64,000 nucleotides of DNA from Thermothelomyces thermophilus ATCC 42464 (GCF_000226095.1 NC_016473.1:4774001-4838000); one strand, 5' to 3'; shown: positions 46,565 to 58,503, counted from the stretch's first letter. Notes: a model not told the origin generated them from the letters alone. A program made the numbers and translations.

Positions 46565-47770
46565 CTCGTGCGTCGATAGAGTTAGGCGGCCCTGTTCAGC
46601 GAGCAGAATGCAGCGCTATCATTTGCTGCGGCGGACTTAGCGCCCCGAATTCGGCAGGAGGTACTCCGTACCGCTGGTTTGGCTGACGGAGCGCGAGGGG
46701 GTCCGCTCTCTGGGTGCTTAAGGGTTTAGGACGCTACAGAAGGGCCCAGCGCAGCCCAAATCCAGCATCGAAATCAGGTTGTTGAAGAAAAACAGCAAAG
46801 ATTAAACACGGATCCGAGACCAATGCAGGAGGATCACGGTTGGACTTAACAGAGTGCGCTATTCGCCGATATAATAAGCTCTCCGCGCGAATGTGAAGAC
46901 AGAGCGGCGACAGCCTCCAGGGATCTTCCACGCGCGATTTGTTTCCTCGACAGGGTCTGTGAACCCATTCCGTCCAACCTCCACCTTCAGCGTGAAGTTC
47001 AAGAGGGTTGGTTGTGTTGCATCACATTCAGCCGCCAGAAGACTAACCATCCGGCTGCCCAGCCGGAAGGTATAATGCTGCAGATCTTCGGTTACCTCGC
47101 TGCAGAGCCGTTGGTGATATCCCATGCTGTGCGTTGGAACAAATGGAGGAGCCACACACGATGGGTCTTTTGCCCGGGTGGTCCTGTTGCATTTGAACAG
47201 GGCTCAGCGGGCTCGGAAATGCCAAAAGTAATCCGTACATTAGGTATGTACCTTCCGTCATCAAGTAAATCTCTACGGAGTACCTAAATAGATCTGGTCA
47301 GTAATCATTACCGACGATTCGAAGATAACCCGATGTGCATAGAGAGATTATAAATACAGAAATTCTGTCGAAAAATCTTATTACCTGCCTGCTGGCCCAA
47401 GGTGCTCTGGCCACAGCACGCATCCAAGCTTCAAGGGCTTACTTTTGCCGTCAACCAGTCACTGCGGGGCTTTCACTGCGTGGGGGAGGGGCAGCGACGC
47501 CGAGGTACTGTACACCAAGCTTGCACATTCGAGTCCTCCAAATCATCACATTCAAATTACCTGATTGGAAATGAGCTCTGTTCTACCACTCCTCAACAGA
47601 AACCCCGTTTTTCTCTGTCTCGCAACCTCCTTGTGGATCAAAAATAAATTGCGTTGAGAGAATACAAGGGAGGAAAAAAAGAATATTGATCGCTTCCACT
47701 ACGCTCGAGGACACATACTCGGGCTGCCAAACGAACAGCGGTTATTTGTCCTGATCCGGTTACTTACAAC
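46565..47770. other. Divergent intergenic region upstream of ECT1
   Basis: About 1.2 kb lie between two divergent starts. It holds two copies of the 9-mer TACTCCGTA/TACGGAGTA (46662-46670 and 47274-47282). A 98-residue minus-strand frame (47155-46859) has no supporting features. Confidence 0.55.
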
Positions 47771-49298
47771 ATGGCTGCCTCCGACAATACTCTCCCCCCT
47801 GGCGACCCTGCGCCGGAGCTGCTCGAGGGACGCCTGTGGGTAGACGGTTGTTTCGACTTTTTCCATCATGGTGCGCCCCCCCCCCCCCCCCGGGGGCCCA
47901 ACCCACCACCGGGAAACCCTCACAGCTCGACCCTTCCTGTGCAAGGGGCTAAGTCTTTTAGGACATGCCGGCGCCGTCGTCCAAGCCCGCCAGCTCGGCG
48001 ACGAGCTCTACGTCGGCGTCCATTCGGACGAAGCCATCCTCGAGAACAAGGGCCCCACGGTCATGAACCTCAAAGAACGGTAACCACGCTTCTGCCGCGA
48101 CCCCCTCTTCCATCTCCCCAGGAAAGCTGACCCAAACCGCCGCGCGCTCTACGTAGCCTCCTCGCCACCGATGCCTGCCGCTGGGTGACCAAGTCGATCC
48201 CCAACGCCCCCTACGTCACGCAGCTCGATTGGGTCAGTCACTTTGGGTGCAAGTACGTGGTCCACGGCGACGACATCACGTCCGACAGCAGCGGCGAGGA
48301 CTGCTACCGCTTCGTCAAGGCAGCCAACCGCTTCAAGGTCGTCAAGCGCACCCCGGCCATCTCGACGACCGACCTCGTCGGCCGCATGCTGCTGTGCACG
48401 CGCGGCCACTTTATCCGCTCGCTCGAAAAGATGCTGGCCGGCGAGGAAGGGCCCGGCACCGATGCCGAGAGGAAGGCCAACGGGCAGGCCATGGCGGAGA
48501 GGATCCGCCTGTACGCCACGGACGAGACGGCCAGGAACCCCGGCGCGGACGTGTGGTTCTGGCAAGAACAGAGCGGCTTCAAGGAGCTGTTCAAGGGGGT
48601 TGGCCCGAAGCCCGGCCAGAGGGTCGTGTACGTGGATGGCGGGTTCGACCTGTTCTCCAGCGGCCACATCCAGTTTCTGCGGCTGGTGACCGAGGCGGAG
48701 GAGGAGCTGGCGAGAAAGGAGGGGTGGTATTCGGAGGAGGCCGTGAACGAGAGGAAGGGGAAGGGCGCCGACTACGGCCCCGTGTTTGTCGTGGCTGGTG
48801 TCCACGACGACGAAGTCATCAACAAGTGGAAAGGAGTGAACTACCCGATCATGAACATTTATGAGCGCGGCCTTTGCGTGCTGCAGTGTCGGGTACGTTG
48901 CTAGCTTGCCTCGTGCTGTCCGAGATTGCATGTCAACTGACCAGACATCTTAGTATATCAACGCCGTCATCTTTGGCGCCCCTTTCACCCCTACCAAGAG
49001 CTACCTCACCTCGCTCCCGTGGGGGACCCCGGATGCTGTCTACCACGGCCCGACATCGTTCATGCCCTTCACCGAAGATGTCTACACCGACCCTAAGGAA
49101 ATGGGCATCTACCGGGAGATTGGCCACCACGAGTTCGAGGACGTCAACGCCGGAACTATCGTGCAGAGAATCCTGAGGAGTAGGGACCTCTACGAAGCAC
49201 GACAAAAGGCAAAGGGGATCAAGGCCGATCTGGAAGCGGCACACAAGAAGCGCGAGTTGCTCGAGGAAGAACAGCGGCGTAAGGAGGCGGCGCAGTAG
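47771..49298 (+). CDS. ECT1: Ethanolamine-phosphate cytidylyltransferase
   Basis: Four exons (47771-47870, 47962-48079, 48157-48892, 48954-49298) splice in phase to 432 aa. Two cytidylyltransferase folds are visible. The first has DGCFDFFHHGHAGAV with HxGH rebuilt across intron 1, then NLKERLLATDACRWV and the signature RTPAISTTDLVGRM. The second has VYVDGGFDLFSSGHIQFL, where HxGH reads SSGH, and ends with INAVIFGAPFTPTK. The enzyme makes CDP-ethanolamine in the Kennedy pathway to phosphatidylethanolamine. The two-fold layout separates it from choline cytidylyltransferase. The degenerate second HxGH and absence of a second RTxGIST suggest the C-terminal fold is less active. Intron 1 begins GTGCGC followed at once by a 16-C run. 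Confidence 0.93.
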
Positions 49299-49398
49299 GA
49301 CAAATACTGTCAGGGGCAAGATTTGGAACTAACCAAGAGTACTTCAACCACGGCATGGGAGTGGACGGGATAGGAGAGAGGCGAGTTTTGGCTTCAAC

Positions 49399-49439
<41 letters not shown>

Positions 49440-50594
49440 GAAACTGCTATGGGGAACGGCTTTGTTCATAGACGCTTGATGATTATAGAGGATACTATTT
49501 AATAGACGAGAAAAGGAGTGGACAGACCATCAGATACCATAACGCATTTTGGAGTCCTCAACGGGGTCGCGCGACGATTTACGCCGGCTCCACCTCAGAG
49601 CTTGACTCTATAAATGGTTTATCATCACCTGAACTGCCCGACCCATCGAACCTTCGACCCGCGGTCAGCAGCGTGGACAAAAAGACCTTCCGCGAGGCCT
49701 AGAGTTTCCGGTTGTCCAGCTGTACTCCAACCGCAAGGCCTCCAAGGCCCAAAGGATCAATAATATGTTGCTGTGAAGCCCCCCTCGCACCAAGAATGAG
49801 CCCCGTCGAGTTACTCGCCGCTGTTTCCAGACGACGAGCAATCGCATGTCTGTGCAATCTTGACGAAATCTCTCGAGCCAGCCGTAACGCTCCCAGTCCC
49901 GACCGGACCAGCGGCAGCCCACCATCGGCCAGTTACCCCGCCGACGTACACGGCAAATCACGCCCACAGGCGGCCGGAGCGCGGACTCATATCTTCGTCC
50001 ATGAGGTCTCCGACCCGGGAATCGGACTACTGCAAACCCGCGACGGAGAAGTCGGCCGACTTTGGAGTGATGGGCCGGGCGGTGCCGGACAGACAAGGAA
50101 CTGGCGGCCGAGATCAGCCGCTGTGCTTCTATGGCGGCGCGTTTCCGCGACCAGTTTCCGGTAAGGAAGCTGGATGTCCGGGGACTTTTCCCAAAGCTCG
50201 TGGCAAAAGTGAAAGAGCGAGTGCTCTCTCCGTGTGTGAGCTTCGAATAGCGATTTTTCGGACGAGGGGGGCTTGAAGAGAAGGAAAAAAAGACAGAAGC
50301 ACGAGTCCCGAGCTCAACGGAGTTTTTTTATGGGTGCAGCGGTCGATTTTTCGAGAGTGGGGCGCGGTCCAAGCTTTTCTGCCCCACGGCAGGGTGTGGA
50401 CTTAGCGTCTGATGGCTGGAAATCGAAAGCTCGTTGCCTCGTAAAGCGCCCAAAGGAAGTCACAACCAATCCCACGACAGTGACAGCTGTCCAGCGAACC
50501 CGCGTACGCCTTTGATCACGATTCCAGGAAACGAAACACTTGGACTTTGACCAATAGAAGCGAGAAGTCGACAACCAGCCTCGCAACCGCGACC
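49299..50594. other. Intergenic region with a 35-T homopolymer
   Basis: This 1.3-kb stretch holds the ECT1 3' UTR, with T35 at 49404-49438, and the RAE1 promoter. GC-rich open frames around 49700-50200 on both strands overlap each other and show no recognisable product. Confidence 0.6.
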
Positions 50595-51837
50595 ATGGCG
50601 GGCCTTTTCGGCACGCAGTCGTCGACGACGAGCAACACGCTCGGCGACCTCAAGCAGGACGTCGAGCTCGGGAGCCCGCCCGAGGACAGCATCACCGACC
50701 TCGCTTTCAACCCCAACCCGACCGACCCGAAGGATTTCTTGGCAGTCTCGAGCTGGGATAAGAAAGTGCGCGTCTACGAGATCATGAGCAATGGCCAGGG
50801 CCAAGGGAAGGCGCAGATGGAGCACGATGGCCCCGTCTTTGCGGTCGACTTCTTCAAGGTGCGTTTGACCTTGCCTTTCTTCCCTCCTTTTTCCGAGAGC
50901 GCAGTTGGCGTTCTGACAGAGCTTCAAAAGGACGGCCAAAAGGTCATCTCGGCCGGCGCCGACAAGCAGGCCAAGGTGCTGGACCTCGCTACCGGCCAGT
51001 CGGTGCAGGTGGCGCAGCACGACCAGCCCGTGCGTTGCGTGCGGTACTTTGAGGCCAACGGCACGCCAATGGCCGTGACGGGCTCGTGGGACAAGACGAT
51101 CAAGTACTGGGACTTCCGGAGCGCGCAGCCCGCCGGGACCGTTACCTGCCAGGAGCGGGTCTACACGATGGACGTCCGAGACAATCTCCTGGTAATCGGG
51201 ACGGCGGACCGCTATATCGACGTGATCAACCTGAAGGAGCCGGCCAAGTTCTACAAGACGCTCCAGAGCCCGCTCAAGTGGCAGACGCGGGTCGTCAGCT
51301 GCTTCACCGACTCGCAGGGCTTCGCCATCGGGAGCATCGAGGGCCGGTGCGCCATCCAGTACGTCGAAGACAAGGACTCCAAGTACGTAAAAAACCAAGG
51401 AAACCCCATCTGATCTTTCATCCCCTCCCCGCTCCGTCACCAATACGCTAACCCTCTCTACCCCTTCTCCCTACTCCAGCCTCAACTTCTCCTTCAAATG
51501 CCACCGCGACCAGCCCCAGGGCAACGTGACCAACGTGTACGCGGTAAACGACATCTCGTTCCACCCCCAGCACGGCACCTTCAGCACGGCCGGTAGCGAC
51601 GGCACCTTCCACTTCTGGGACAAGGACGCAAAGCACCGCCTCAAGGGGTACCCGTCGGTCGGCGGCAGCATCACGGCGACGACGTTTAACAAGACGGGCA
51701 ACATCTTTGCCTACGCCATCAGCTACGACTGGTCCAAAGGATATCAGGGCAACACCAGCAACTACCCGACCAAGGTGATGCTGCACCCCGTGCTGCCGGA
51801 TGAGTGCAAGCCCCGGCCGAGCGTCAAGAAGAGGTGA
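50595..51837 (+). CDS. RAE1: RAE1/Gle2, WD40 mRNA-export factor
   Basis: Three exons (50595-50858, 50931-51382, 51480-51837) give 357 aa. WD-type blades are visible from DSITDLAFNP through VSSWDKKVRVYE, GADKQAKVLDL, GSWDKTIKYWDFR and GSIEGRCAIQYVEDKDSN. Next comes the family-typical FSFKCHRD. The end is GSDGTFHFWDKDAKHRL, then FAYAISYDWSKGY. Rae1 binds nucleoporin GLEBS motifs and supports mRNA export and spindle function. The 72-nt first intron is a multiple of three and contains no stop in frame, so an unspliced message would encode a 24-residue insert between the first blades. The ATG at 50595 is in a strong GACCATGG context. Confidence 0.94.
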
Positions 51838-52439
51838 GGTGTGATGGTGAGCAGCTGACGGGCGCGGCTCAAGGAAGGGAAACGGCGGCGGCGAACAGTC
51901 ATGGGCTGGGACGGTCCAAGTGCTCGGACTAGGGAGGTAGGCCGAGCCGTAAACTCGTCGCTCGTGTTGGGGTTCCCAGGAAGATACCAAAAGAATGTCC
52001 CGATTGTAGTTCTAGTCTTGTTTGCGAACAGCCAGGTGGTTCCTGGTCCATTTGGGGGTGACCCGGACAGGCACATATAGTCGGTTATTATCACAGTGGT
52101 TGGTGGGGTGGGAAGGAGATCCGTCACTTAGTTTTATTAGGTAGGTAGCCAAATCAATCTGCGCTTCAAGCCCAATCCAAAGTGAGCTTCATCAGATAAG
52201 CTAAAGAAAACAACAAGCCCGCTCGGTTGAGCAGCGGGCCGTTTTTCTGGAGGGAAGCAATTACAACCGGATATGATGTTGTGACGTCTTACAGATCAAA
52301 CCTCGTCCGATGGAGGCGCAATCATTTTCCACCCAGCCCAACCACTGCCAGCAGTTACACACCTTCATTATATCATCGGGAACAAAACAATCCATCCCCG
52401 CCCTGGTTGGTTCCAAGACCACACACCATATGAGGCCGA
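51838..52439. other. Convergent RAE1 / small mitochondrial protein intergenic region
   Basis: About 600 nt between two 3' ends contain only probable UTRs. No gene or repeat is recognised. Confidence 0.6.
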
Positions 52440-53278
52440 TCAGAGAGCCGGCACGGGGCCGCCGCCCTTCCCCTGACTACTACTGCTGCTACTACTCCCA
52501 AAGACGTCCTCCACCATGCCCTTCCACAGGTCGCGAATCATGCCGGCGCCCATCTCGTAGCTCTCCTTTTCGCTCTCCTCCCTCCCGAGGAGGTGCGCGA
52601 AGCCGAGCTCGACGCCGTCCACGCCCATGCCCTCGACCTCGGTCAGGGCCGAGGGGAGGACCTGCTCCGGGTTGGCGGCCACGACGAGGATCTCCGGGGG
52701 CGGCAGCGGCCCGTCGGCCGCCTCGGGCTGGCGGGGCGGGGGGTTCGTGTTGTCCGGCAGCAGGGGCACGCGGATGTGGGCGTACGGATCGTGGGCGGCG
52801 TCGGCGGCCTCGTGGAGCGCGAAGAGGTCGGGCAGGACGGCGCGGTCCATCGTGCCGAACGAGGGCGCCGCCGGCTTCGGGGCCGAGTGGTGGAACGTCT
52901 GCATGAAGGGGATCGTCCGGGGCGGGTGCTGCGGGAGGATGGGCCGGTGGGGGGTGGTTGTGGATGTGGCGGTCGAATGTCGACGCTGGCGAAGAACGAG
53001 CATGCCATGTCAGTCTCGTGTCATTGTTGCGGCGTACCAATAGGGAGGCAGGTATGTGTGTCTTTGTCTTCGTGACAATACACACACAATGGGGGGGCGG
53101 TGCATCGGGCGTTGATGCGTACCTCGGACGGCTCGTCAACAGCAGGTTTTGTTTTCCTGCCCGCGCCAGAGGCTACCTTGGGAGCATTGTTGAGGAGATG
53201 GCTCGGCCTGGCGGCGGCGGGCGTTGTGCTGAAGGAGCGTGTGAGTTTGGAGATGGGAGTCGTAAGTCGTGATGACAT
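52440..53278 (-). CDS. Small probable mitochondrial protein, function unknown
   Basis: Two exons (53278-53123 and 52985-52440) with a 137-nt intron give 233 aa. The N-terminus MSSRLTTPISKLTRSFSTTPAAARPSH is Arg/Ser/Thr-rich without acidic residues and has an RSFSTT cleavage-like motif; I show it in part as MSSRLTTPISKLTRSFSTT. It looks like a matrix-targeting presequence. The mature part has PFMQTFHHSAPKPAAPSFG, VLPDLFALHEAADAAHDPY and PPPEILVVAANPEQVLP. It ends with a helical segment (MGAGMIRDLWKGMVEDVFG) and a Ser run. I do not recognise the family. The intron joins EPSE to RRHST in phase, which supports the model. A fungal-specific mitochondrial protein is the best reading. Confidence 0.72.
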
Positions 53279-55597
53279 GGCGATATATGAACCGGAAGGG
53301 ATCAATCTCCAATAGGTGATGGCGGGATGGATTTGCTTTGATGGATTGCGATACAGGTCTTCAGGATACTCGGGTGCACAAGTAGGCACGGGTCGGACGA
53401 CGAATGCGATGGCTTTCTTTCTGTTGGCAGACGGAGGGGAACAGAGAGCTGTAAAATAGCTGACTCAGTTGGGGGAGGGGGGAGAGCAGGTATAAGTGAT
53501 CGTATTGGCTTCCACCCGGATTAGCGTGCCTGGCAGTCCCTCGATCCACCCCTTACTCACTCCCTGGTACCGCAGGGAACGGGTGGACCGCTTCAATTTG
53601 GAATCGACAGTCTGAATGTGGTTGCACAACACGGTTTGGACAAGACCGCCTGACGTTTCTTGCTGCAGAGGAGGTTTTCGGTATATTTCGGGTAGTTTCA
53701 TGCTGCACTGAGCCGACGCTCGGGTCGATCCGTTTCTTGACCATGACAAATGCCCATCATCTCAATTCCCCCCACCAGATGCAATGCTAACAATGAACTC
53801 GACACATCTCATATTCGAGTCGGTGACTCGAAGCCTCTTCCCACACGAGTTCCGTCTCACAAGCGTGACGGCCGGTTTCGCTCGTTCGTTGCCCGTGTCC
53901 CCCTTGTCGTTTCAATCTCGACAATCCCAACGGATCGAGCTGTCAATGGCCTGGCCCCGGTCAATTGCGCGCCGCTGACTGGCCTGGACTGGCTCAAAAT
54001 CCACTTTGTTGAGGGAGCTTGGGCCACCCCAGCTACCGTCTGCATGGAGGCGGTCAACCTTAACATCAGCAGTTCCGGCCCTATTAGGTTTAGCGCTGGT
54101 TCCAGGCGTCGTCAACAAATCTCGGGCCCCGGCAAGGGGATCCGGAGGAGATCCAGGCTTTGGGGTTGAGTCACCTGACGCCACTCCAATGGAGCTGGAG
54201 CCCGAGTTTCTGGGGTTAACTACGAAGGTACTAGTAGTTTCTGGGGAAGCGTTCCCATGCGTCGGATAACCGGGTCTTTAGTGTCCCATCTTCGTAAAAC
54301 AATTATACTCCAACATCAACTATAGCTGCAATCTTAATGACTAAGGCATCTAGGATAAGTTATCTATCCAGAGATGAGAGAAGACTTTCTGTTAAAGCTC
54401 TAGGCAAAGAGCGACATGTTCTTTCACAGGGTTAGGGTTGATCCCGGAGCGCAATCTTCCTCGGCCTCCGTGATCCACATCCGTACGGTAAAGAGTGGGC
54501 TCTGAGGCAGCTTTCCCGAGGGCCGCATCAGCGACCATCTCCTCGTGCCGAGACCGCAGACTTCCTCGGGCAATCAGCTGCAAACCGGAACGATGGATGT
54601 GAAAGCATATGCTCAGTACCGTATGCGGGGCCCCACGTTCTATGTGGTCTCAGGCTGTGAATCATGCACGTGCTCGGGAAGGAATTGGAATGTCCAACAA
54701 CTCCGAGGGGAGAAAAAAGTGTTGATCTCCAAAGGAGTTCTTGTTGTGAGGGTGTGTGAAGCCTGTCTCCAGTTTCAACCAAGACGCAGTACTCCGCATC
54801 GGAGGCGTGTCTTTGACATAGCCACGTTGAGCATGTTTCAGTCAACACATAGGGAATAATCCGTACTCCAAACCCAATCGTTTTTTTGCAAAATCGACGC
54901 AAGCAATGACTAGGTGCCTGCGTGAAAGGGACAACATATAGACTGCCTGTTTGCAAACAAATATGATAACAGCCTTTTGCAACTTGTTATAAACTATTTT
55001 AGTATAGGAATGCGGCCTACGCTGCAGAAGGAGGTGCTTCCCCCTGACGTAGGCTCGATAGGGTCCCTCCCGGGTTGGTGTTTGGCACATTTATGTAGAT
55101 GGGAAGGTACCTAGATTACCTACCGCATTAGCTTGCAGACACTGCAGTGCAGATTACATCTAGCTAGGTAACATAGGTTTTCGGAATCTATGTGCAAGAT
55201 ACGTTCCATGGTTACCAATTCCTGCTGGTCGGACAATGAGAGTGATAATGCACGCTGGGACTCGTGTCAAACCTTCTCTCTTACCTCACTAGTACGTTCC
55301 TCATTGTGCCTGCCTAGACATCGTTAGCAGGTGGTCCCCCTCTCGTTGCGCATTGGTATCTCCTTCCCGCCATCACTGGACCTCACTTCGGATCGCGGAG
55401 CTGAGTTGACACCCTAACCAAACGATTCGCCGCCGAGCAACGAGGGGCGATGAGAGACCCGCGTGTCAATGGCGCCGTTATCTCCTCAACTCGGGTGCCC
55501 TCGACTATTGTCGACGAGGACGTGACCAGGCTGCCTCGGCCAACTGCGTGACTGCGCCCTTACGACCGACAGAATAACATACTCGAGTATCTTCAAG
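53279..55597. other. 2.3-kb gene-free region
   Basis: This stretch lies between divergent starts. Composition drifts toward AT in 54250-54400 and 54850-55250. Open frames of up to about 140 codons (for example 53750-54169) have no recognisable content. No transposon ends or terminal repeats are visible. Confidence 0.55.
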
Positions 55598-57283
55598 ATG
55601 AGCGGCTGCGGCACTCCCGACGAGCCTATTCGCATTGGCGAAGTCAACCATGGCGGCAACATTGACAGCTTTCCATGCCTCGTGCTGAGCGGAAACCCGA
55701 GACAGCGCGGTCTGATGTACGGACTCTTGCTACGCGACAAGATCAAGGCCAACGTCGCCCGGCAGCTCGGCCACCCTTTTTTCCCGCCCTGGTGAGTCAG
55801 GTACCCCTCTGAAGGAAAAGGATCGCTCAAGTCTGATATGCTCATTGGCGTGACCAGGGATGTCTGTCTGTACCTGATCCAGAGGTTCTACATTCCGGGC
55901 ATGAGGAAGTACTGGCCGAGCGGACTGGAGGAATTGGAAGGTATGGCGCAGGGTAGCGGCGTTTACCTGGAGCATCTAATGCTTCTGAATGCGCGGGACG
56001 ACCTCACCGTCGGCAGGCGTCTTCTGGCCGATGGCATGGGTGAAAGCACCAGCGCCTTCTTTTCCCAACTGGCGACAGCCGACTACGTCCCGTTGCTGGC
56101 TCACTCATGGACCTCGAGCAAGTACAAGCACGACCAAAGCCTTATAGTATGCCTCGAGATCCAGTTCACTGCCGTCGAGGAGCTTCCTAATATCTTCATG
56201 GTGACGGAAGCCGGCATGATCAGCGGCTGTGGCATCAACGCCCACGGCGTGGCGGTGGTAGGCAACCGCTTGATCTCATCTGATGACTGCATGCCCAGTC
56301 GCACCCCTGCCTTTCCCGTGGCTTGCCTTGATCGTCTGATCCTCGAGAGGGCCGGCGACAAAATCGACCCGTGCGAGTTGCAGGATGTCGTCTTCGACGC
56401 CATCGACCGCTATGCCTCGAGACACTTGCTCATCGCGAGCAACCGGGGGCATGCCCTTTCCATCGAGCTCAGCGTGGAGCTAGGCTATATTTACCGCGGC
56501 AAGCCCGGCAGTAACGCCAAGATACACACAAACCACTTCCAGTCGTTTGAGGCGTTCCTGGGTCGCCGGGAGACATGGGATGCATCCAGAGGAGGGAGCA
56601 GCCAGTTCAGACTCGCCCGTCTCACCGACCTCATCGATAACCACGGCAGCGCCCGCTTGTCGATGCAACAGATCGTCGACACATTCTCGGACCATGATGG
56701 CAGCCCAGAGAGCATCTGCCAGCACAGGGAGGACAACCGGGATAACATGACGATAGGGTTCGTCATGTTTGACACGAACAGGCTCGTCATCTCAGTGTGC
56801 AAGGGTCCGCCGTGCCTGGGCGCCTTGATGCACTTCACTTTTCAGAGGGAAGGAAACGGCGGCTCGGCAGAAGATGAGGGAATGGGCGACGCAGGGAACC
56901 AGTCTGAGGATGCGACCGGCCAGAAGAGGGATGCAGCCACCCAAACGGGAGAGACAATCGCCCATGCAAAGGGCATGAATCTGGACACGAGCCCGGGGAT
57001 CGAGCCCGCTCCGGACAACGACAGTCCCGCGGCGTCTCTGGTCAGCAACCTGTCCCAACCGTCGTCAGTGCCGGACGACTCTAAGAGTGAGACACGGTCG
57101 AGCTCGCAGCATCGGGAGACGTCAGCTACCAAGCGAAAGAACTCCTCATCGTCCTCTGTTTCTCCGGCAAATACCGGCGAGAAAGAAACGTCTGCCGCGA
57201 CAGAGAACCAGGAGATGGTGGACTGCAGGGGTGCGAGAAAAAGGATCAGGATTCAGCTTGGGGATCCGGTCGAGGGCGCATAG
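55598..57283 (+). CDS. Acyl-CoA:6-aminopenicillanic acid acyltransferase-like (C45, NTN hydrolase) with altered nucleophile
   Basis: Two exons (55598-55791 and 55858-57283) with a 66-nt intron give 539 aa. The fold signature of fungal AAT-like C45 proteins is clear: NPRQRGLMYGLLLRD, then LEELEGMAQGSGV, LMLLNARDDLT, ISGCGINAHGVAVVGNRL and DNMTIGFVMFD. In the family, self-cleavage before a Cys in a GCTS-type motif frees the nucleophile. Here the position reads GESTS, with Ser128 (codon AGC at 56045-56047) in place of Cys. The following NWD-type motif reads HSWTS. The last about 150 residues are an added disordered acidic/Ser tail ending RKRIRIQLG. No penicillin genes flank it. It may be a Ser-type enzyme or an inactive homologue; the family call is good, the function unknown. 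Confidence 0.8.
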
Positions 57284-58503
57284 AAGAAGCGCGATTAGCG
57301 CATGACTGGGCAAATGCTAACACGGTTCTCTGTATTTGAGAAAACGGCCCGCCGGTAGGATGCACGCCAACTTCGCAAGTGGCGACGTCAAGGAAGGGCC
57401 GACACAGTTCACTTCTTGCGGAGGTAGATAATATTACTTGGTATCCCAAGGAAGGTAGAAATAAGAATGTTCAAGGCTATTTCTGCCCTCCAGATTCAAC
57501 TTTGGAGCTGGGCGGACGATTATTGGAGACGGATCTTAGATGCCGAAGGTACCTGGTGACTACGATGATTCTTGTCGCTTGAATCACCATGAACTTTGTA
57601 TTAAGTAACTTATATACCAGCACCGTGACATGGACAGCGCAAGACGCTATGAAGTCGACCTTCAAGGAAGCTGGTGCCAAGAACTGATGCACACAACCCT
57701 TGTTGCTATCCCGCTCAGCCCACCTTACACTACACTACACTAGCTCTCGTCCAATGGGGGTCCCTGTCACCGAACCGGAAACTCTTGGCGAAGAGCAATG
57801 AGACTTGGAATTGAAAAGAAAGTGAAGAAAGGGATGGAGAGGGGTGGATAATATAAACGTTCCAAAAAGAGCAGCTGCAAATGAAAATGATAAAGTGTCT
57901 CCCATGAGGAATATTCCAGGTTGTAGTGCAGTACAGGACACAAAAGGCACAGTGCATACCTAACTTGTATGTACAATACCAGAACGACTACTATGTAACT
58001 TATGTATGTACATACATACACAACAAGGAGGTAGGGATAACTAGCCGTTTCCGAATCCGGGCCGGAAGGGGGCCTGGTGGGCTGTACCCGAGCAGGGGTT
58101 CTGTAACAGCAGCCGCGCCGCAAACCGGGATTCTTTTTGTGGTCAAGCTGTCCTCAAGCGTTGTGATGCGTCAGCACCAATGATGCGCCAGGGTTGGTGC
58201 TGACGAACATCGATCAATTCGATTGCTTGCGCCTGCTGCGCGCACCTTTGAAAGCAACGATGCACGCGTGAATTGGTTTTCGAAGCCAGCCCTTGACGAT
58301 CGATCGAGAGATAGAGAGACGCGAACCCGCCCGCCTGCCCGCCGAGGGCTTCCGGCCCCCAAAGCCTCCTCCAGGCATTTGACCAAGCACAACTGAGCAG
58401 AACCAATACGCCCGACAAGAGAACAACAACCCCCCACGAAGAAGAACCAGAAAGCTAGGAAGCGCAGCAAGTGACCGTTCAGGTCACACGAAACGTTGCA
58501 ACC
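57284..58503. other. Intergenic region with palindrome
   Basis: This 1.2-kb stretch separates two plus-strand genes. It holds the 18-bp perfect palindrome at 58001-58018 and AT-rich sequence around 57800-58020. No gene is seen. Confidence 0.6.
58001..58018. repeat. Perfect 18-bp palindrome (TATGTATGT/ACATACATA)
   Basis: Both 9-base halves are exact reverse complements. It is a member of the dispersed palindrome family and sits about 490 nt upstream of the ERV41 start. Confidence 0.9.

Noticed and set aside
46859-47155. 98-codon minus-strand open frame
   Set aside because: It looks somewhat protein-like but has no family resemblance, no clear start context and no splice partners.
53750-54169. 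139-codon plus-strand open frame in a gene-free region
   Set aside because: No recognisable content and overlapping frames on the other strand of similar length.
55598-57283. Part of a penicillin (beta-lactam) biosynthetic cluster
   Set aside because: The C45 protein has no non-ribosomal peptide synthetase or isopenicillin N synthase nearby, and its nucleophile differs. Such AAT-like genes are widespread in fungi that make no penicillin.
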